Counted from the stretch's first letter, positions 6,870 to 15,247 are shown. The stretch: DNA of 20,807 nucleotides from HGM04593 sp045654885 (GCA_045654885.1 JAZOOF010000019.1:1-20807), one strand, 5' to 3'. The notes: generated by a model from the letters alone, not told the origin. Made by a program: numbers and translations.

Positions 6870-6918
6870 AATAAAAGCAATAGAGCAGCGCCGCGGCGCT
6901 GCTCTATTGCTTTTATTT
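6869..6918. terminator. Bidirectional terminator, perfect 50-bp palindrome
   Basis: Positions 6869-6918 form a perfect inverted repeat centred between 6893 and 6894 (core GCGCCGCGGCGC, arms ending in AAATAAAAG / CTTTTATTT). Each side offers an oligo-T run, so it can end transcription from both directions: the thiL operon from the left and mrp from the right. It contains the last base of the left stop codon and the whole stop codon of mrp (6913-6915). Confidence 0.93.
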
Positions 6919-8016
6919 TGTACCGACTATCTTTGTCTCGGGCAATTCGGCATTACGTCTTGCTGTCTGCTCGACCAATGCCGCAGCAACCTGCAGGAAC
7001 GCCTGTCCGTCGGGGGTATCAGCCTTCATTGCCACCGGGATTCCCGCATCGCCACTCTCGCAGATGCTCTGTACAAGAGGTATCTGACCTATGAGCGGAA
7101 TGCCATACTGAGCGGCCATGCGCTTGCCACCCTCCTTGCCAAAGATGTAGTACCTGTTCTCGGGCAACTCGGCAGGAGTAAACCATGCCATATTCTCCAC
7201 CAAGCCAAGGATAGGCACAGCCACTTTGTCATTAATGAACATGTTCACACCCTTTATGGCTGCCGCCAAGGCAACCTCCTGTGGGGTTGTAACCACAACT
7301 GCGCCTGTCAACGCCAGGCATTGCACAATGGTAAGGTGTATGTCGCTGGTACCGGGAGGAAGGTCAATGAGGAAATAGTCAAGATCGCCCCACGCAGCAT
7401 CGGCAATAAGCTGTTTCAAGGCATTGCTTGCCATGCCGCCGCGCCAAAGGATTGCCTGGTCTGGGTCTACAAAGAAACCTATCGACAGCATCTTCACGCC
7501 ATATTTTTCAATGGGGATTATAAGGTCACGGCCGTCAATGTTCTCGCTGTAAGGACGTGCATCCTCAACACTGAACATCTTGGGGATTGAAGGGCCGAAG
7601 ATATCGGCATCCAGCAAGCCCACCTTGTATCCCAGACGAGCCAGTGCAATGGCAAGATTGGCCGAGACGGTTGACTTGCCTACTCCACCCTTACCCGATG
7701 ATATTGCAATAACATTCTTAACCTGTGGCAGGAACTTGCCCACCTCGGGACGCATGGCCTGACGGCTTACAACGCTGATGTTGCCCTCAATCTCTACCTC
7801 CTTGCCCACATACATATGTATGGCAGCCTCGGCCGACTTTACAACCGAGCGTATGAATGGGTCGGTGGGTTTGTCAAAAATGAGCGAGAAGCTCACCTTG
7901 TTGCCATCGATGCGTATATTGTCATCGACCATGCCGGCCTCGACAAGATTCTTGCCGTTTCCGGGATAACGCACCTTCTCAAGCGCGTCCAATATAAGTT
8001 TCGGATATAGTGTCAT
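6913..8016 (-). CDS. mrp: Mrp/NBP35-family iron-sulfur cluster carrier ATPase
   Basis: Mrp (ApbC) proteins bind and deliver Fe-S clusters in an ATP-dependent way. The 367-aa protein has an N-terminal DUF59/MIP18-like domain (about 4-80) and then a MinD-like ATPase: deviant Walker A SSGKGGVGKST (106-116), LLDADIFGPS (134-143), LIDLPPGTSD (216-225) and LVENMAWF (272-279). The CxxC cluster-binding motif expected just after VENM is absent; the place reads TPAELPENRYYIFG. The only cysteines are C233 and C319. I believe this is usual for Bacteroidetes homologues. It is the last gene of the ilvE-trmB-Dabb-mrp run, 10 bases after the Dabb gene. Confidence 0.93.
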   Translation of the reverse strand: MTLYPKLILDALEKVRYPGNGKNLVEAGMVDDNIRIDGNKVSFSLIFDKPTDPFIRSVVKSAEAAIHMYVGKEVEIEGNISVVSRQAMRPEVGKFLPQVKNVIAISSGKGGVGKSTVSANLAIALARLGYKVGLLDADIFGPSIPKMFSVEDARPYSENIDGRDLIIPIEKYGVKMLSIGFFVDPDQAILWRGGMASNALKQLIADAAWGDLDYFLIDLPPGTSDIHLTIVQCLALTGAVVVTTPQEVALAAAIKGVNMFINDKVAVPILGLVENMAWFTPAELPENRYYIFGKEGGKRMAAQYGIPLIGQIPLVQSICESGDAGIPVAMKADTPDGQAFLQVAAALVEQTARRNAELPETKIVGTK

Positions 8017-8026
8017 AATTATTAAT

Positions 8027-8329
8027 TCAGATTACATAGTCGGCCTCGGCACGACCCTCGGTTATGCCTTTGAAATATGCAGCCACCTCGACATGCGCGG
8101 GGTGCACCTTGTAACGCTCCATGGCATCGGCATCCTCAAAGGCCGACACCAGCACTGCATCGTATGCAGTACCTGCCACACAGACGTTGATACCCACTTC
8201 GAGCGCCTTAATCTCGGGGATTACACCCACAAGAGCCTCAAGATGCTCCTTCACCCACTGAGCATGCTGTTGCTTGCTCTTTCCGTTTGCGCCATCAATG
8301 AAGCGCCACATTACTATATGCTTGAACAT
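8027..8329 (-). CDS. Dabb (stress-responsive A/B barrel) domain protein
   Basis: The 100-aa protein starting MFKHIVMWRF fits the Dabb fold, a small dimeric alpha/beta barrel. Features are the N-terminal strand KHIVMWRF (3-10), a helix around 19-33, the LEVGIN strand (43-48), the YDAVLVSAFEDADAMERY segment (56-73) and the HPAHVEVAAYFKGI end (76-89). The open frame extends upstream to 8419, but that part lies inside trmB on the same strand and lacks homology, so the ATG at 8329 is chosen. It sits 16 bases after trmB and 10 bases before mrp. The biochemical role of Dabb proteins in bacteria is mostly unknown. Confidence 0.88.
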   Translation of the reverse strand: MFKHIVMWRFIDGANGKSKQQHAQWVKEHLEALVGVIPEIKALEVGINVCVAGTAYDAVLVSAFEDADAMERYKVHPAHVEVAAYFKGITEGRAEADYVI

Positions 8330-8345
8330 AAAAATGCTTTTATTG

Positions 8346-9104
8346 TTATTTCGTTGTTTCAAGAGAGCTGCGCTTGCTACGTCCATAGCTGCGGTACTCA
8401 TCCAGTTCAATCTCCACATCGGGCTCGGTATACTGCTCCATCGAAGGCAGATTGAATGCGATATACTTGATAGTTATTCCGCGCGAAAGCCACTGCGACT
8501 CGTAGTAGGTACGTATCTGCAGCACATCGCTCACCTCGTCCTGTCCGTGTACATCGTCAACACACTCCACCACAGGCAGGTTGTTAACCTCTGTTATATA
8601 CTTGGTATAGGTGAACATGAAATTGCTGTCGGTCTTCAGGTGCACCACCGCATCGTGCGCAAGGATATTCCTGTAACGCGCAAGGAAGAGCGACGAGGTT
8701 AGGCGTTTTGTCTGCTTCTTCATCTGCGGGTCGGGGAATGTGAGCCATATCTCGCTCACCTCACCGGCAGCGAACAGGCGGTCGATGATTTCAATATTGG
8801 TACGCAGGAAGCCTACATTGGTGAGCCCGGACTCAAGTGCATCGGTAGCACCTGTCCACATGCGGGCACCCTTTATATCCACTCCAATGAAGTTTTTCTC
8901 CGGGAAACGGCGAGCAAGAGCCACAGTATACTCGCCCCTGCCACAACCAAGTTCCAGCACTATCGGATTATCGTTCTTGAAAAAGTCGCGTCCCCAATTG
9001 CCCTTGAGCGGAAATTCCACATCATCAATCATTGAGTATGGATGCTCAACAACATTAGGATATGCTGCCATATCGGCAAATTTCTTCAGTTTTCCTTTTC
9101 CCAT
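8346..9104 (-). CDS. trmB: tRNA (guanine-N7-)-methyltransferase TrmB
   Basis: TrmB methylates N7 of G46 in tRNA variable loops using S-adenosylmethionine. The 252-aa protein shows the SAM-binding motif VLELGCGRGEYT (49-60), the acidic strand end FIGVDIKG (72-79), and the TrmB signature LTFPDPQMKKQTKRL (121-135), followed by the SSLFLARYRNIL helix. Length is slightly above the usual 210-240 aa, with an N-terminal segment containing WGRDFF. The start ATG at 9104 is 11 bases after the ilvE stop; Dabb and mrp follow, so co-transcription is likely. Confidence 0.95.
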   Translation of the reverse strand: MGKGKLKKFADMAAYPNVVEHPYSMIDDVEFPLKGNWGRDFFKNDNPIVLELGCGRGEYTVALARRFPEKNFIGVDIKGARMWTGATDALESGLTNVGFLRTNIEIIDRLFAAGEVSEIWLTFPDPQMKKQTKRLTSSLFLARYRNILAHDAVVHLKTDSNFMFTYTKYITEVNNLPVVECVDDVHGQDEVSDVLQIRTYYESQWLSRGITIKYIAFNLPSMEQYTEPDVEIELDEYRSYGRSKRSSLETTK

Positions 9105-9115
9105 TTTCTTGTCTT

Positions 9116-10135
9116 TTATTCTATCACTGTTACCCAGCCATAAGGGTCGGCAACATCGCCATACTGTATTGCACGCAAGCGGGTATAGAGTTCTGTGAGA
9201 ACCGGACCCGGCTTGCCGTCTTTCGATATCTGATACGATATGCCATTCTCCACGTCATCGATGCGCCCAATTGGCGACACCACTGCAGCCGTGCCGCAAG
9301 CACCGGCCTCATCGAAAGTGGCGAGTTCCTCCTCGGGAACCTGACGCTGTTCCACGGTCATGCCCATATCGGCAGCAAGACGCATGAGGCTGTTGTTGGT
9401 TATTGAGGGGAGAATGGATGTTGATGCCGGAGTGACATAGCTGTTGCCCTTTATGCCAATGAAGTTGGCTGCGCCACACTCGTCGATAAACTTCTTCTCC
9501 TTTGCATCGAGATAAATCTCACATGCATAGCCCTCGCTGTGAGCCTGGCAGCTCGCCTTCATGCCGGCGGCATAGTTTCCGCCCACCTTGAAACGGCCTG
9601 TTCCAAGCGGTGCCGCACGGTCGAAATGGCGATATATGACACAATCATTCACTGCAAAGCCCTTCTTGAAGTATGGTCCCACCGGGGTAACGAATATAAC
9701 AAAGAGATACTCTTTCGAGGGGTTCACGCCAACCTGTGCACTTGTACCAATGAGCAGAGGACGTATGTACAGCGATGCTCCGCTCTCATAAGGCGGCACA
9801 AACTCCTTGTTAAGCTCAACAACCTTTGTAACCATTTCACGGAAGAGTTCCGTGCTTACCTGTGGCATGAGAATACCATCGCAGCTGCTCATAAGGCGCT
9901 CTGCGTTTGCCTCAAGACGGAAAATGCGAATTTTGCCATCCTTACCACGGAAAGCCTTGAGTCCCTCGAAGGCGCTCTGGCCATAGTGCAGGCAGGTTGC
10001 TGCCATGTGAATGTTTATATTCTCATCGGTATGCACCTCTACAGCGCCCCATGCTCCGTCCTTATAATGGCAACGCACATTGCCGTTTGTTTTCCTGTAG
10101 CCGAAGCCTATATTCGACCAGTCAATATTCTCCAT
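9116..10135 (-). CDS. ilvE: Branched-chain amino acid aminotransferase
   Basis: This PLP enzyme interconverts leucine, isoleucine and valine with their 2-oxo acids. Starting at MENIDWSNIGFGY the product has 339 aa, the normal size for the larger bacterial BCAT type. The open frame extends to a GTG at 10174, but that would place the promoter-like element inside the gene, so I reject it. Visible motifs are QSAFEGLKAFRG (53-64), YIRPLLIGTS (123-132), the PLP-lysine region GTGRFKVGGNYA (178-189, Lys183) and DECGAANFIGIKG (218-230). It is the first gene of the run with trmB, Dabb and mrp. No leader peptide or attenuator is visible. Confidence 0.95.
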   Translation of the reverse strand: MENIDWSNIGFGYRKTNGNVRCHYKDGAWGAVEVHTDENINIHMAATCLHYGQSAFEGLKAFRGKDGKIRIFRLEANAERLMSSCDGILMPQVSTELFREMVTKVVELNKEFVPPYESGASLYIRPLLIGTSAQVGVNPSKEYLFVIFVTPVGPYFKKGFAVNDCVIYRHFDRAAPLGTGRFKVGGNYAAGMKASCQAHSEGYACEIYLDAKEKKFIDECGAANFIGIKGNSYVTPASTSILPSITNNSLMRLAADMGMTVEQRQVPEEELATFDEAGACGTAAVVSPIGRIDDVENGISYQISKDGKPGPVLTELYTRLRAIQYGDVADPYGWVTVIE

Positions 10136-10163
10136 TTCTAATCTGTTTTCTTTTTCCAATTTG

Positions 10164-10171
10164 CGAAGATA
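10164..10171 (-). promoter_or_regulatory. Promoter-like -7 element for ilvE
   Basis: The minus strand reads TATCTTCG followed by CA, one base away from the TAnnTTTG consensus, 28 bases upstream of the chosen ATG. The -33 region is T-rich but has no clear TTTG. Confidence 0.35.
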
Positions 10172-10210
10172 CACATTTTGCGGAACATTGAAAAATTTTC
10201 TTTACAAAAC

Positions 10211-10243
10211 AACGGATGAGAGACCATAAGCCTCTCATCCGTT
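10211..10243 (-). terminator. Terminator downstream of the EF-hand gene
   Basis: A 12-bp perfect inverted repeat AACGGATGAGAG / CTCTCATCCGTT (10211-10222 with 10232-10243, 9-base loop) lies 19 bases past the stop codon of the 744-aa gene. On the minus strand it is followed by GTTTTGT. It separates that gene from the ilvE transcription unit. Confidence 0.8.
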
Positions 10244-10262
10244 TGTTCTATCTATCCTTTTC

Positions 10263-12497
10263 CTATTCACCGGCAGGCTCTGCGGCAACTGCGGGAGCCT
10301 CTGTCTCTGCGGGAGTCTCTGCAGCCTCATCAACAGCTACTACCTCAGCCTTATTGAAGCAAGACAATGGAGATTCGCAACCACATGCTGCAAACACATT
10401 GCCCAGCCACAGACCTGTTGCCACAACAGCAACCGCAACCAGTGAAACGAGCCACTTTGCCCATGCAGGCATACCGCTCTTTGCGTATGGGTCCTTAAGT
10501 TTCAATTTGGGATACCTTGCAATGTCGGTCAATGTCTCACCGAACAGAATGTTAATCTTGGATGAAGCATTGATGGCCCAGCCGTTGGCATTGAGCAACG
10601 GAGCAATGTTGCGGCGACGCAGTTTCATCCAAGCCAACACCATTGCAGGACCTGAAATGAATATCATAATACCAATAAATACGGCAATATACTGGTACCA
10701 TTTAAAGCCCTCAAACAATCCAAGAATACCGGCCAAGGCAGAACCAATCATGCCGACAGCCACACCTATAGCTGCAAAGATACCGGCAAATTTGGCAATA
10801 TCAAATGGAGGTGTTGGAGCCTTTGCATCGCCCTCGGCCGGTTTTGGAACAGATGCTGCATTTATTTTGGCATCGGCATCCTTCATTATGGCAGCGTCCT
10901 TCTCGGCAGCGCTCTTGTTGATGAGATTCTCAATAGTCTTTGCCATTCTGCGGTAAGGCGACCAGAATGCCTGACCCACGCTGATTGGGTTCTCTATAAT
11001 CTTGGTTATGACAGCATCCCACATGAGTCCGTCATTGTCGAAATAGATTGCATTCTTGCCCACAAAAATATCGCCTATGTCACCCACCGTTACAGCGGCA
11101 ACAATACTTTTCTTGGCAGTGCTTGCCTTTGTTGTGCAATCACAGTATACAAGATAGATGCCGCTTGCAGGAGCCATTGTGTTATGCTTTGCCATATCGG
11201 TAACAAGCATACACATGCGGCACTCGCGCTGGTCTATGATAAGTCGTCCGCACTGGAAAACAGCCTTCACCTTCTTGTCTCTGCAATAGAAATCCTGGAA
11301 TGTCACATAGTTGCGGAGCAAACGGTAGAAATCGCGATAAATGTGCAGGAACTTGTCGACCAAGTCAATGCCATCGGCTGTCTCTTTGAGTTCAAGGTCC
11401 TGTGCTACAAGGTCAAGCAAAGCCTGCTTCTTGTCATCGGCAAGTATCTTCTTTATTGCGTCAACACCCAAGGCCTCTACTTCGCCACCCTTCTTTGCCG
11501 CTTTCCATGCATTGTATGCAGCAAAAGTAGCGCCTATTGCAGTCCAAGACTCTGCTGTAAGAACCTTCTCCTTAGGCTTTACAATAGAGAGAAGGGTGTT
11601 GAACTTTGCCGACCATGCAGGATTTATGGCAGCCGTGAGGTCCAGTTCGGCCTTGCCGGTGAGGCGTGCAATGGGATATGCAGCAATCTCCTCGGTCTTG
11701 CCGGTGAGGTTTTCGGCACTGATAGTCTCAATGAGTGCAGTCTGCACATCAAGTTTTGCAGCACTCTCGGGTGAGAAAGAGGCAAGCTCGGCACGTACAA
11801 AATAGTCCTTCATCTTGACATCGAGGGCATTGTACGCCTCGATAGCCTTGTCGGTGTCGGCACCATAAGGCGCATCAACCATAGACTCGTTCCAAGCAAG
11901 ATAGTCGGCCAGAGCCTGGTAGAACTTCTCAATGAGTTCGGCATTCACGCCATTCATTCCACAGCGGTCGGCAACACCGCCAAGAGTGCTCACGATAGCA
12001 GCTATCGCAGCCTTCTCCTCGGCAGTCTCGGCTGTCTGTTCAGTAATCACTCCATCACCGTTGAAACGTGTCTTGGCAAAGATTGCTGTAATATCCTTTG
12101 TATCGGCCAATGAAATGACCTTGCCATCTTTTGCCAGGTTAACAAGAATCTGCTTAGCCGATTTATATAGTTTTGCACCGTCGGCATTTGCCTGATTGAA
12201 TTGCTCTACATCGATGCAGTCGGCACCCTTTACCAACAAGTCGACATCCTTTACCACAGCAGTAAGCCACTGCGATGTCGCAATTACGTCATTTACACGA
12301 ATGCGTCCGTCGTTATCGGTATCAATATACCTCAAACTTTTCTCATCGATATCAAGACCGACCGTTGGACATGAAAGCACAGTCCATTTCTTTATGTCCA
12401 GTTCTGCCAAATGAGCGATATCGGCACCGGTAGTTATTTTCACGCGTGTAGAACCACCAATGTTCTCATAGTTCCACGAATGTTTCTTTGTCGCCAT
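10263..12497 (-). CDS. 744-aa EF-hand protein with C-terminal membrane anchor, function unknown
   Basis: I do not recognise a function. A long soluble part (1-565) carries one canonical EF-hand calcium loop at 59-70 (DTDNDGRIRVND: acidic residues at loop positions 1, 3, 5 and 12, Gly at 6, Ile at 8). A degenerate second copy, FNGDGVITEQ (145-154), lacks acidic residues at loop positions 1 and 12. Residues 155-375 are Ala-rich and probably helical. A cysteine cluster at C405, C416, C426-x-x-C429 and C452-x-C454 could bind a metal. Hydrophobic segments lie at about 569-595, 601-624 and 681-699. The C-terminus has three more cysteines (705, 707, 713) and ends in an Ala/Glu/Pro-rich tail (719-744). 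It has its own promoter and terminator, so it is probably transcribed alone. Confidence 0.88.
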   Translation of the reverse strand: MATKKHSWNYENIGGSTRVKITTGADIAHLAELDIKKWTVLSCPTVGLDIDEKSLRYIDTDNDGRIRVNDVIATSQWLTAVVKDVDLLVKGADCIDVEQFNQANADGAKLYKSAKQILVNLAKDGKVISLADTKDITAIFAKTRFNGDGVITEQTAETAEEKAAIAAIVSTLGGVADRCGMNGVNAELIEKFYQALADYLAWNESMVDAPYGADTDKAIEAYNALDVKMKDYFVRAELASFSPESAAKLDVQTALIETISAENLTGKTEEIAAYPIARLTGKAELDLTAAINPAWSAKFNTLLSIVKPKEKVLTAESWTAIGATFAAYNAWKAAKKGGEVEALGVDAIKKILADDKKQALLDLVAQDLELKETADGIDLVDKFLHIYRDFYRLLRNYVTFQDFYCRDKKVKAVFQCGRLIIDQRECRMCMLVTDMAKHNTMAPASGIYLVYCDCTTKASTAKKSIVAAVTVGDIGDIFVGKNAIYFDNDGLMWDAVITKIIENPISVGQAFWSPYRRMAKTIENLINKSAAEKDAAIMKDADAKINAASVPKPAEGDAKAPTPPFDIAKFAGIFAAIGVAVGMIGSALAGILGLFEGFKWYQYIAVFIGIMIFISGPAMVLAWMKLRRRNIAPLLNANGWAINASSKINILFGETLTDIARYPKLKLKDPYAKSGMPAWAKWLVSLVAVAVVATGLWLGNVFAACGCESPLSCFNKAEVVAVDEAAETPAETEAPAVAAEPAGE

Positions 12498-12538
12498 AAT
12501 CTGTTCTATGTTTTGTGTGTTTAATATTCAATTACCTA

Positions 12539-12570
12539 CAAATATAGTATACAGGCAATTATTCTGCAAA
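12539..12570 (-). promoter_or_regulatory. Strong promoter of the EF-hand gene (-33/-7)
   Basis: On the minus strand TTTG (12570-12567) is followed after 20 bases by TATATTTG (12546-12539), an excellent match to the Bacteroidetes -33 TTTG / -7 TAnnTTTG pattern. The predicted transcript start leaves a leader of roughly 35 bases before the ATG at 12497. It is the best promoter in the window. Confidence 0.75.
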
Positions 12571-12602
12571 ACTTAATTTCATTTTTTTACCAAGAGGGTA
12601 CT

Positions 12603-13091
12603 TCATGCAAGCTCTACAACTTCAAGGTCTTTTATTTCACTGCCGTCAATGGTCAACTTCACAAGCGTACGCACGGCATGCCACCCCTGCCTGCCGGCAG
12701 CACCGGGATTCACATGCAGACAATCGATTTCCTTGTCATATATAACCTTGAGAATATGAGAGTGTCCGGCAATGAACAACTGCGGTCTCTCGCTTCGCAA
12801 AATATTGCGTATGACAGGAGAGTATTTGCCGGGATAACCGCCGATGTGGGTCATGAGCACATTGCACTCCTCTACCTTGAAACGGAGCACCTCGCCAAAA
12901 AGTAAGCGCAGTTCGCGCCCATCGATATTACCGCACACGGCACGCACGGGGCAATAGGCGGCAAGGCGGTCTATGATAAGAGGGCTGCCTATGTCACCGG
13001 CATGCCATATCTCATCGCACCCCGCAAAGTGTATGAGATATTTGTCGTCCCAACAGGAGTGCGTGTCGGAGAGAATGCCTATGCGTTTCAT
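12603..13091 (-). CDS. YfcE/MJ0936-type metallophosphoesterase
   Basis: A 162-aa calcineurin-like phosphoesterase of the small YfcE/MJ0936 class. All metal-binding motifs are visible: DTH (D9, H11), GDIGS (D33), CGNIDGR (N55), THIGGYPG (H82) and GHSH (H110, H112). Such enzymes cleave phosphodiester or phosphomonoester bonds; the natural substrate is usually unknown. The open frame extends further upstream, but the ATG at 13091 is chosen because the core fold begins there (MKRIGILSDTH). It also overlaps the stop of the preceding kinase-like gene in a TGATG, which implies coupled translation. Last gene of the MATE operon; no clear hairpin terminator follows. Confidence 0.93.
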   Translation of the reverse strand: MKRIGILSDTHSCWDDKYLIHFAGCDEIWHAGDIGSPLIIDRLAAYCPVRAVCGNIDGRELRLLFGEVLRFKVEECNVLMTHIGGYPGKYSPVIRNILRSERPQLFIAGHSHILKVIYDKEIDCLHVNPGAAGRQGWHAVRTLVKLTIDGSEIKDLEVVELA

Positions 13092-13708
13092 CAAGAAAAG
13101 CGCTTTGCGACAAGCTGTTTGATAAATCCAACAGTGCCCTCTACGCCAAGACGTGATGTATTGATACAGACATCGTAGCTGGCGGCATCGCCCCACAGTG
13201 TAGTGGCATAGTAGTCGTGATAGGAGCGGCGTTTCTTGTCATTCTTCTCAATGAACTCAACAGCTGCATCGTACTCCATATTCTCGCCGCGCATAATACG
13301 CTGCACGCGATCGGAGTGGTCGGCTGTAAGGAATATGCTTAGCATGGCCGGATGATCACGCAATACATACTCGGCACAACGTCCCACAATTATGCAGCTC
13401 TCACTCTGTGCAATGTTGCATATTGTCTCGCTCTGAATCTCGAAGAGTTTGTCGTTATCGATGTAGCTGCCACCGGTGATATACTCGGAAATTGAGCCGT
13501 GGATGCTGAAAATGCCGCCGAAGAGGGAGGTCGACTCGCACTCGTCGGCCTTCTCAAAGAGCGACGTATCGAAACCGCTGGCCTGTGCAGCCTCCTGCAG
13601 CAAAGCCTTGTCATAGACCTTGACACCCAATTCACGTGCAAGCACCTCTGCTACCTCCTTGCCACCGCTACCAGGCTGGCGGCCAATTGTCACTACAAAC
13701 TGTTTCAT
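13091..13708 (-). CDS. Cytidylate kinase-like family protein
   Basis: The 205-aa protein begins MKQFVVTIGRQPGSGGKEVA, with a P-loop-like motif (9-17) typical of the Cytidylate_kin2 family. In these proteins the Ser/Thr after the P-loop lysine is replaced by another residue, here Glu18. Further family marks are VYDKALLQEAA (31-41), CIIVGRCAEYVL (105-116), and DKKRRSYHDYYA plus WGDAASYDVCINTSRLG (157-168 and 172-188) near the C-terminus. It is probably a nucleotide or small-molecule kinase, but the substrate is not established for this branch. The start at 13708 is one base after the MATE stop; the upstream extension to 13759 lies inside that gene. It couples by TGATG to the phosphoesterase. 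Confidence 0.9.
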   Translation of the reverse strand: MKQFVVTIGRQPGSGGKEVAEVLARELGVKVYDKALLQEAAQASGFDTSLFEKADECESTSLFGGIFSIHGSISEYITGGSYIDNDKLFEIQSETICNIAQSESCIIVGRCAEYVLRDHPAMLSIFLTADHSDRVQRIMRGENMEYDAAVEFIEKNDKKRRSYHDYYATTLWGDAASYDVCINTSRLGVEGTVGFIKQLVAKRFS

Positions 13709-13709
13709 A

Positions 13710-15101
13710 TCAAATGTTATTTGTTTTTTCCTGTTTCCACTCCCTGAACTGCAACACAAGAGTCACCACGGTGAGCATGGCTGCCACAACGTCGGATATC
13801 GGCATGCTGTACCACACACCCTCCACACCATAGAAACGCGGCAGGATGATGAGCAACGGTATGAGCATGAGCACCTGACGTGTGAGCGAGAGGAATATGG
13901 ACCTGTTGACCTTGCCTATGCTCTGAAAGAAGTTGGTTGTCACAAGCTGGAAACCGATGACCGGCATGAACATGCACATTACCCTCATGGCCCATGCCGA
14001 ACGTTCAATGAGCTGAGGTTCAGAGGTGAAGATGCGCGCAACAAGTTCAGGGCAGCCCACGCAGACAGCAAAGCCCACAGTTGTGACCAATGTTGCCCAG
14101 AACATTGTAAGCATGAGCGCCTTGCGCACCCTGTCGGAGCGTTTTGCGCCATAGTTGTAACTTACAATGGGCTGCATGCCTTGTGTGAGTCCAAGTACAA
14201 TCATCACAAAAATGAACTGCATGCTGTTGGATATGCCATAGGCCGCGGTAGAGAGGTCACCGTCGGACATAGAGGCACTGTTGTTGCGCAAGCCCTGATT
14301 GATGATGATGACTACCAGGCAGGCTGCGGTATTTATGAGAAACGGCGACATACCTATGCGCAGTACTCTTTTCACGATATCGCCACGGAGCCTGTATATG
14401 CCACGCTGCAGATGCAACAGTTCGTTGGGGTTGCTGAGCAGTTTTGTCTGCCACATCAGTGTCACAAGCTGCGCAAGGATTGTGGCAAGTGCCGCACCGC
14501 GTATTCCCATGCCAAAGACAAAGATGAATATTGGAGTGAGCACCGCATTCATCACCACAGTCATTATTGTGGCTGTCATTGCCTGCTGGGGATGACCCGA
14601 TGAGCGCAAAGCCGCGTTTATTCCAAAATAGAGATGGGTGATTACATTACCAAGCAGAATCACCTCCATATAGTCACGTGCATAGGGCAAGGTATTCTCG
14701 CTTGCACCGAAGAAGAGCAGAATCTCGTCCATGAACATGAATGACACGGCAGCGAACAGGACACCTACAATGACGTTCAATGTCACAAGATTGCCAAGGA
14801 TGTTCCTTGCCGAATCGTAGTCACGCTGTCCCAGCCTCACAGAGAGCAACGTCGCACCGCCCACACCAATCATTGCGCCGAAGGCAACGGATAGGTTCAT
14901 GAACGGGAATGTGTTGGTGAGTCCCGAAATAGCATCGGTTCCCACATTGGGGATGTGACCTATGAAGGCACGGTCAATGAGATTGTAGAGCGATGCCGCT
15001 ATCTGTGCAATAATGGCAGGGATTGCATATTGCATGAGCAGTTTGCCAATGCCCTCCGTGCCCAGTTCTGTAGGGACTTTTTTTGTAGTTGTATTACTCA
15101 T
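13710..15101 (-). CDS. MATE family multidrug/cation efflux transporter
   Basis: MATE transporters export cationic drugs or metabolites by proton or sodium antiport in the inner membrane. The 463-aa protein has about twelve hydrophobic segments in two halves. Its N-terminus fits MATE proteins: GIGKLLMQYAIPAIIAQIAA, then NLIDRAFIGH, VGTDAISGLTNTFPF and FGAMIGVGGATLLSVRLGQ. The second half has GLTQGMQPIVSYNYGAKRSDRV. The ATG at 15101 (MSNTTTKKVPTELG) is chosen over an upstream in-frame start at 15158, which would add 19 unrelated residues. It is the first gene of an operon with the kinase-like and phosphoesterase genes. The substrate cannot be read from the sequence. Confidence 0.94.
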   Translation of the reverse strand: MSNTTTKKVPTELGTEGIGKLLMQYAIPAIIAQIAASLYNLIDRAFIGHIPNVGTDAISGLTNTFPFMNLSVAFGAMIGVGGATLLSVRLGQRDYDSARNILGNLVTLNVIVGVLFAAVSFMFMDEILLFFGASENTLPYARDYMEVILLGNVITHLYFGINAALRSSGHPQQAMTATIMTVVMNAVLTPIFIFVFGMGIRGAALATILAQLVTLMWQTKLLSNPNELLHLQRGIYRLRGDIVKRVLRIGMSPFLINTAACLVVIIINQGLRNNSASMSDGDLSTAAYGISNSMQFIFVMIVLGLTQGMQPIVSYNYGAKRSDRVRKALMLTMFWATLVTTVGFAVCVGCPELVARIFTSEPQLIERSAWAMRVMCMFMPVIGFQLVTTNFFQSIGKVNRSIFLSLTRQVLMLIPLLIILPRFYGVEGVWYSMPISDVVAAMLTVVTLVLQFREWKQEKTNNI

Positions 15102-15247
15102 AAATTTTGTAAATTCTGCATTGTGGCAACAAAAAAGATATACCTTTGTATATACCATGCGCCATTGTCATAAAACACTATTGCAAAAATAGTCATTTTT
15201 TTTGACAGCAAAGAGGGCATTATACAAAATTATCCAATAACCGTAAT
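15102..15247. promoter_or_regulatory. Divergent promoter region between MATE operon and mnmA
   Basis: This AT-rich spacer separates two divergent genes. On the plus strand TACCTTTG (15141-15148) is a consensus -7 element with ATTG at 15120-15123; it would leave a leader of about 90 bases before mnmA. On the minus strand, TAATTTTG (15232-15225) matches the -7 consensus and TATCTTTT (15140-15133) is one base off. Either could serve the MATE operon. No operator or riboswitch is recognised. Confidence 0.35.

Noticed and set aside
13620..14603. 327-codon plus-strand frame
   Set aside because: Opposite the MATE and kinase-like genes; the product is His/Cys-rich nonsense typical of an antisense frame.
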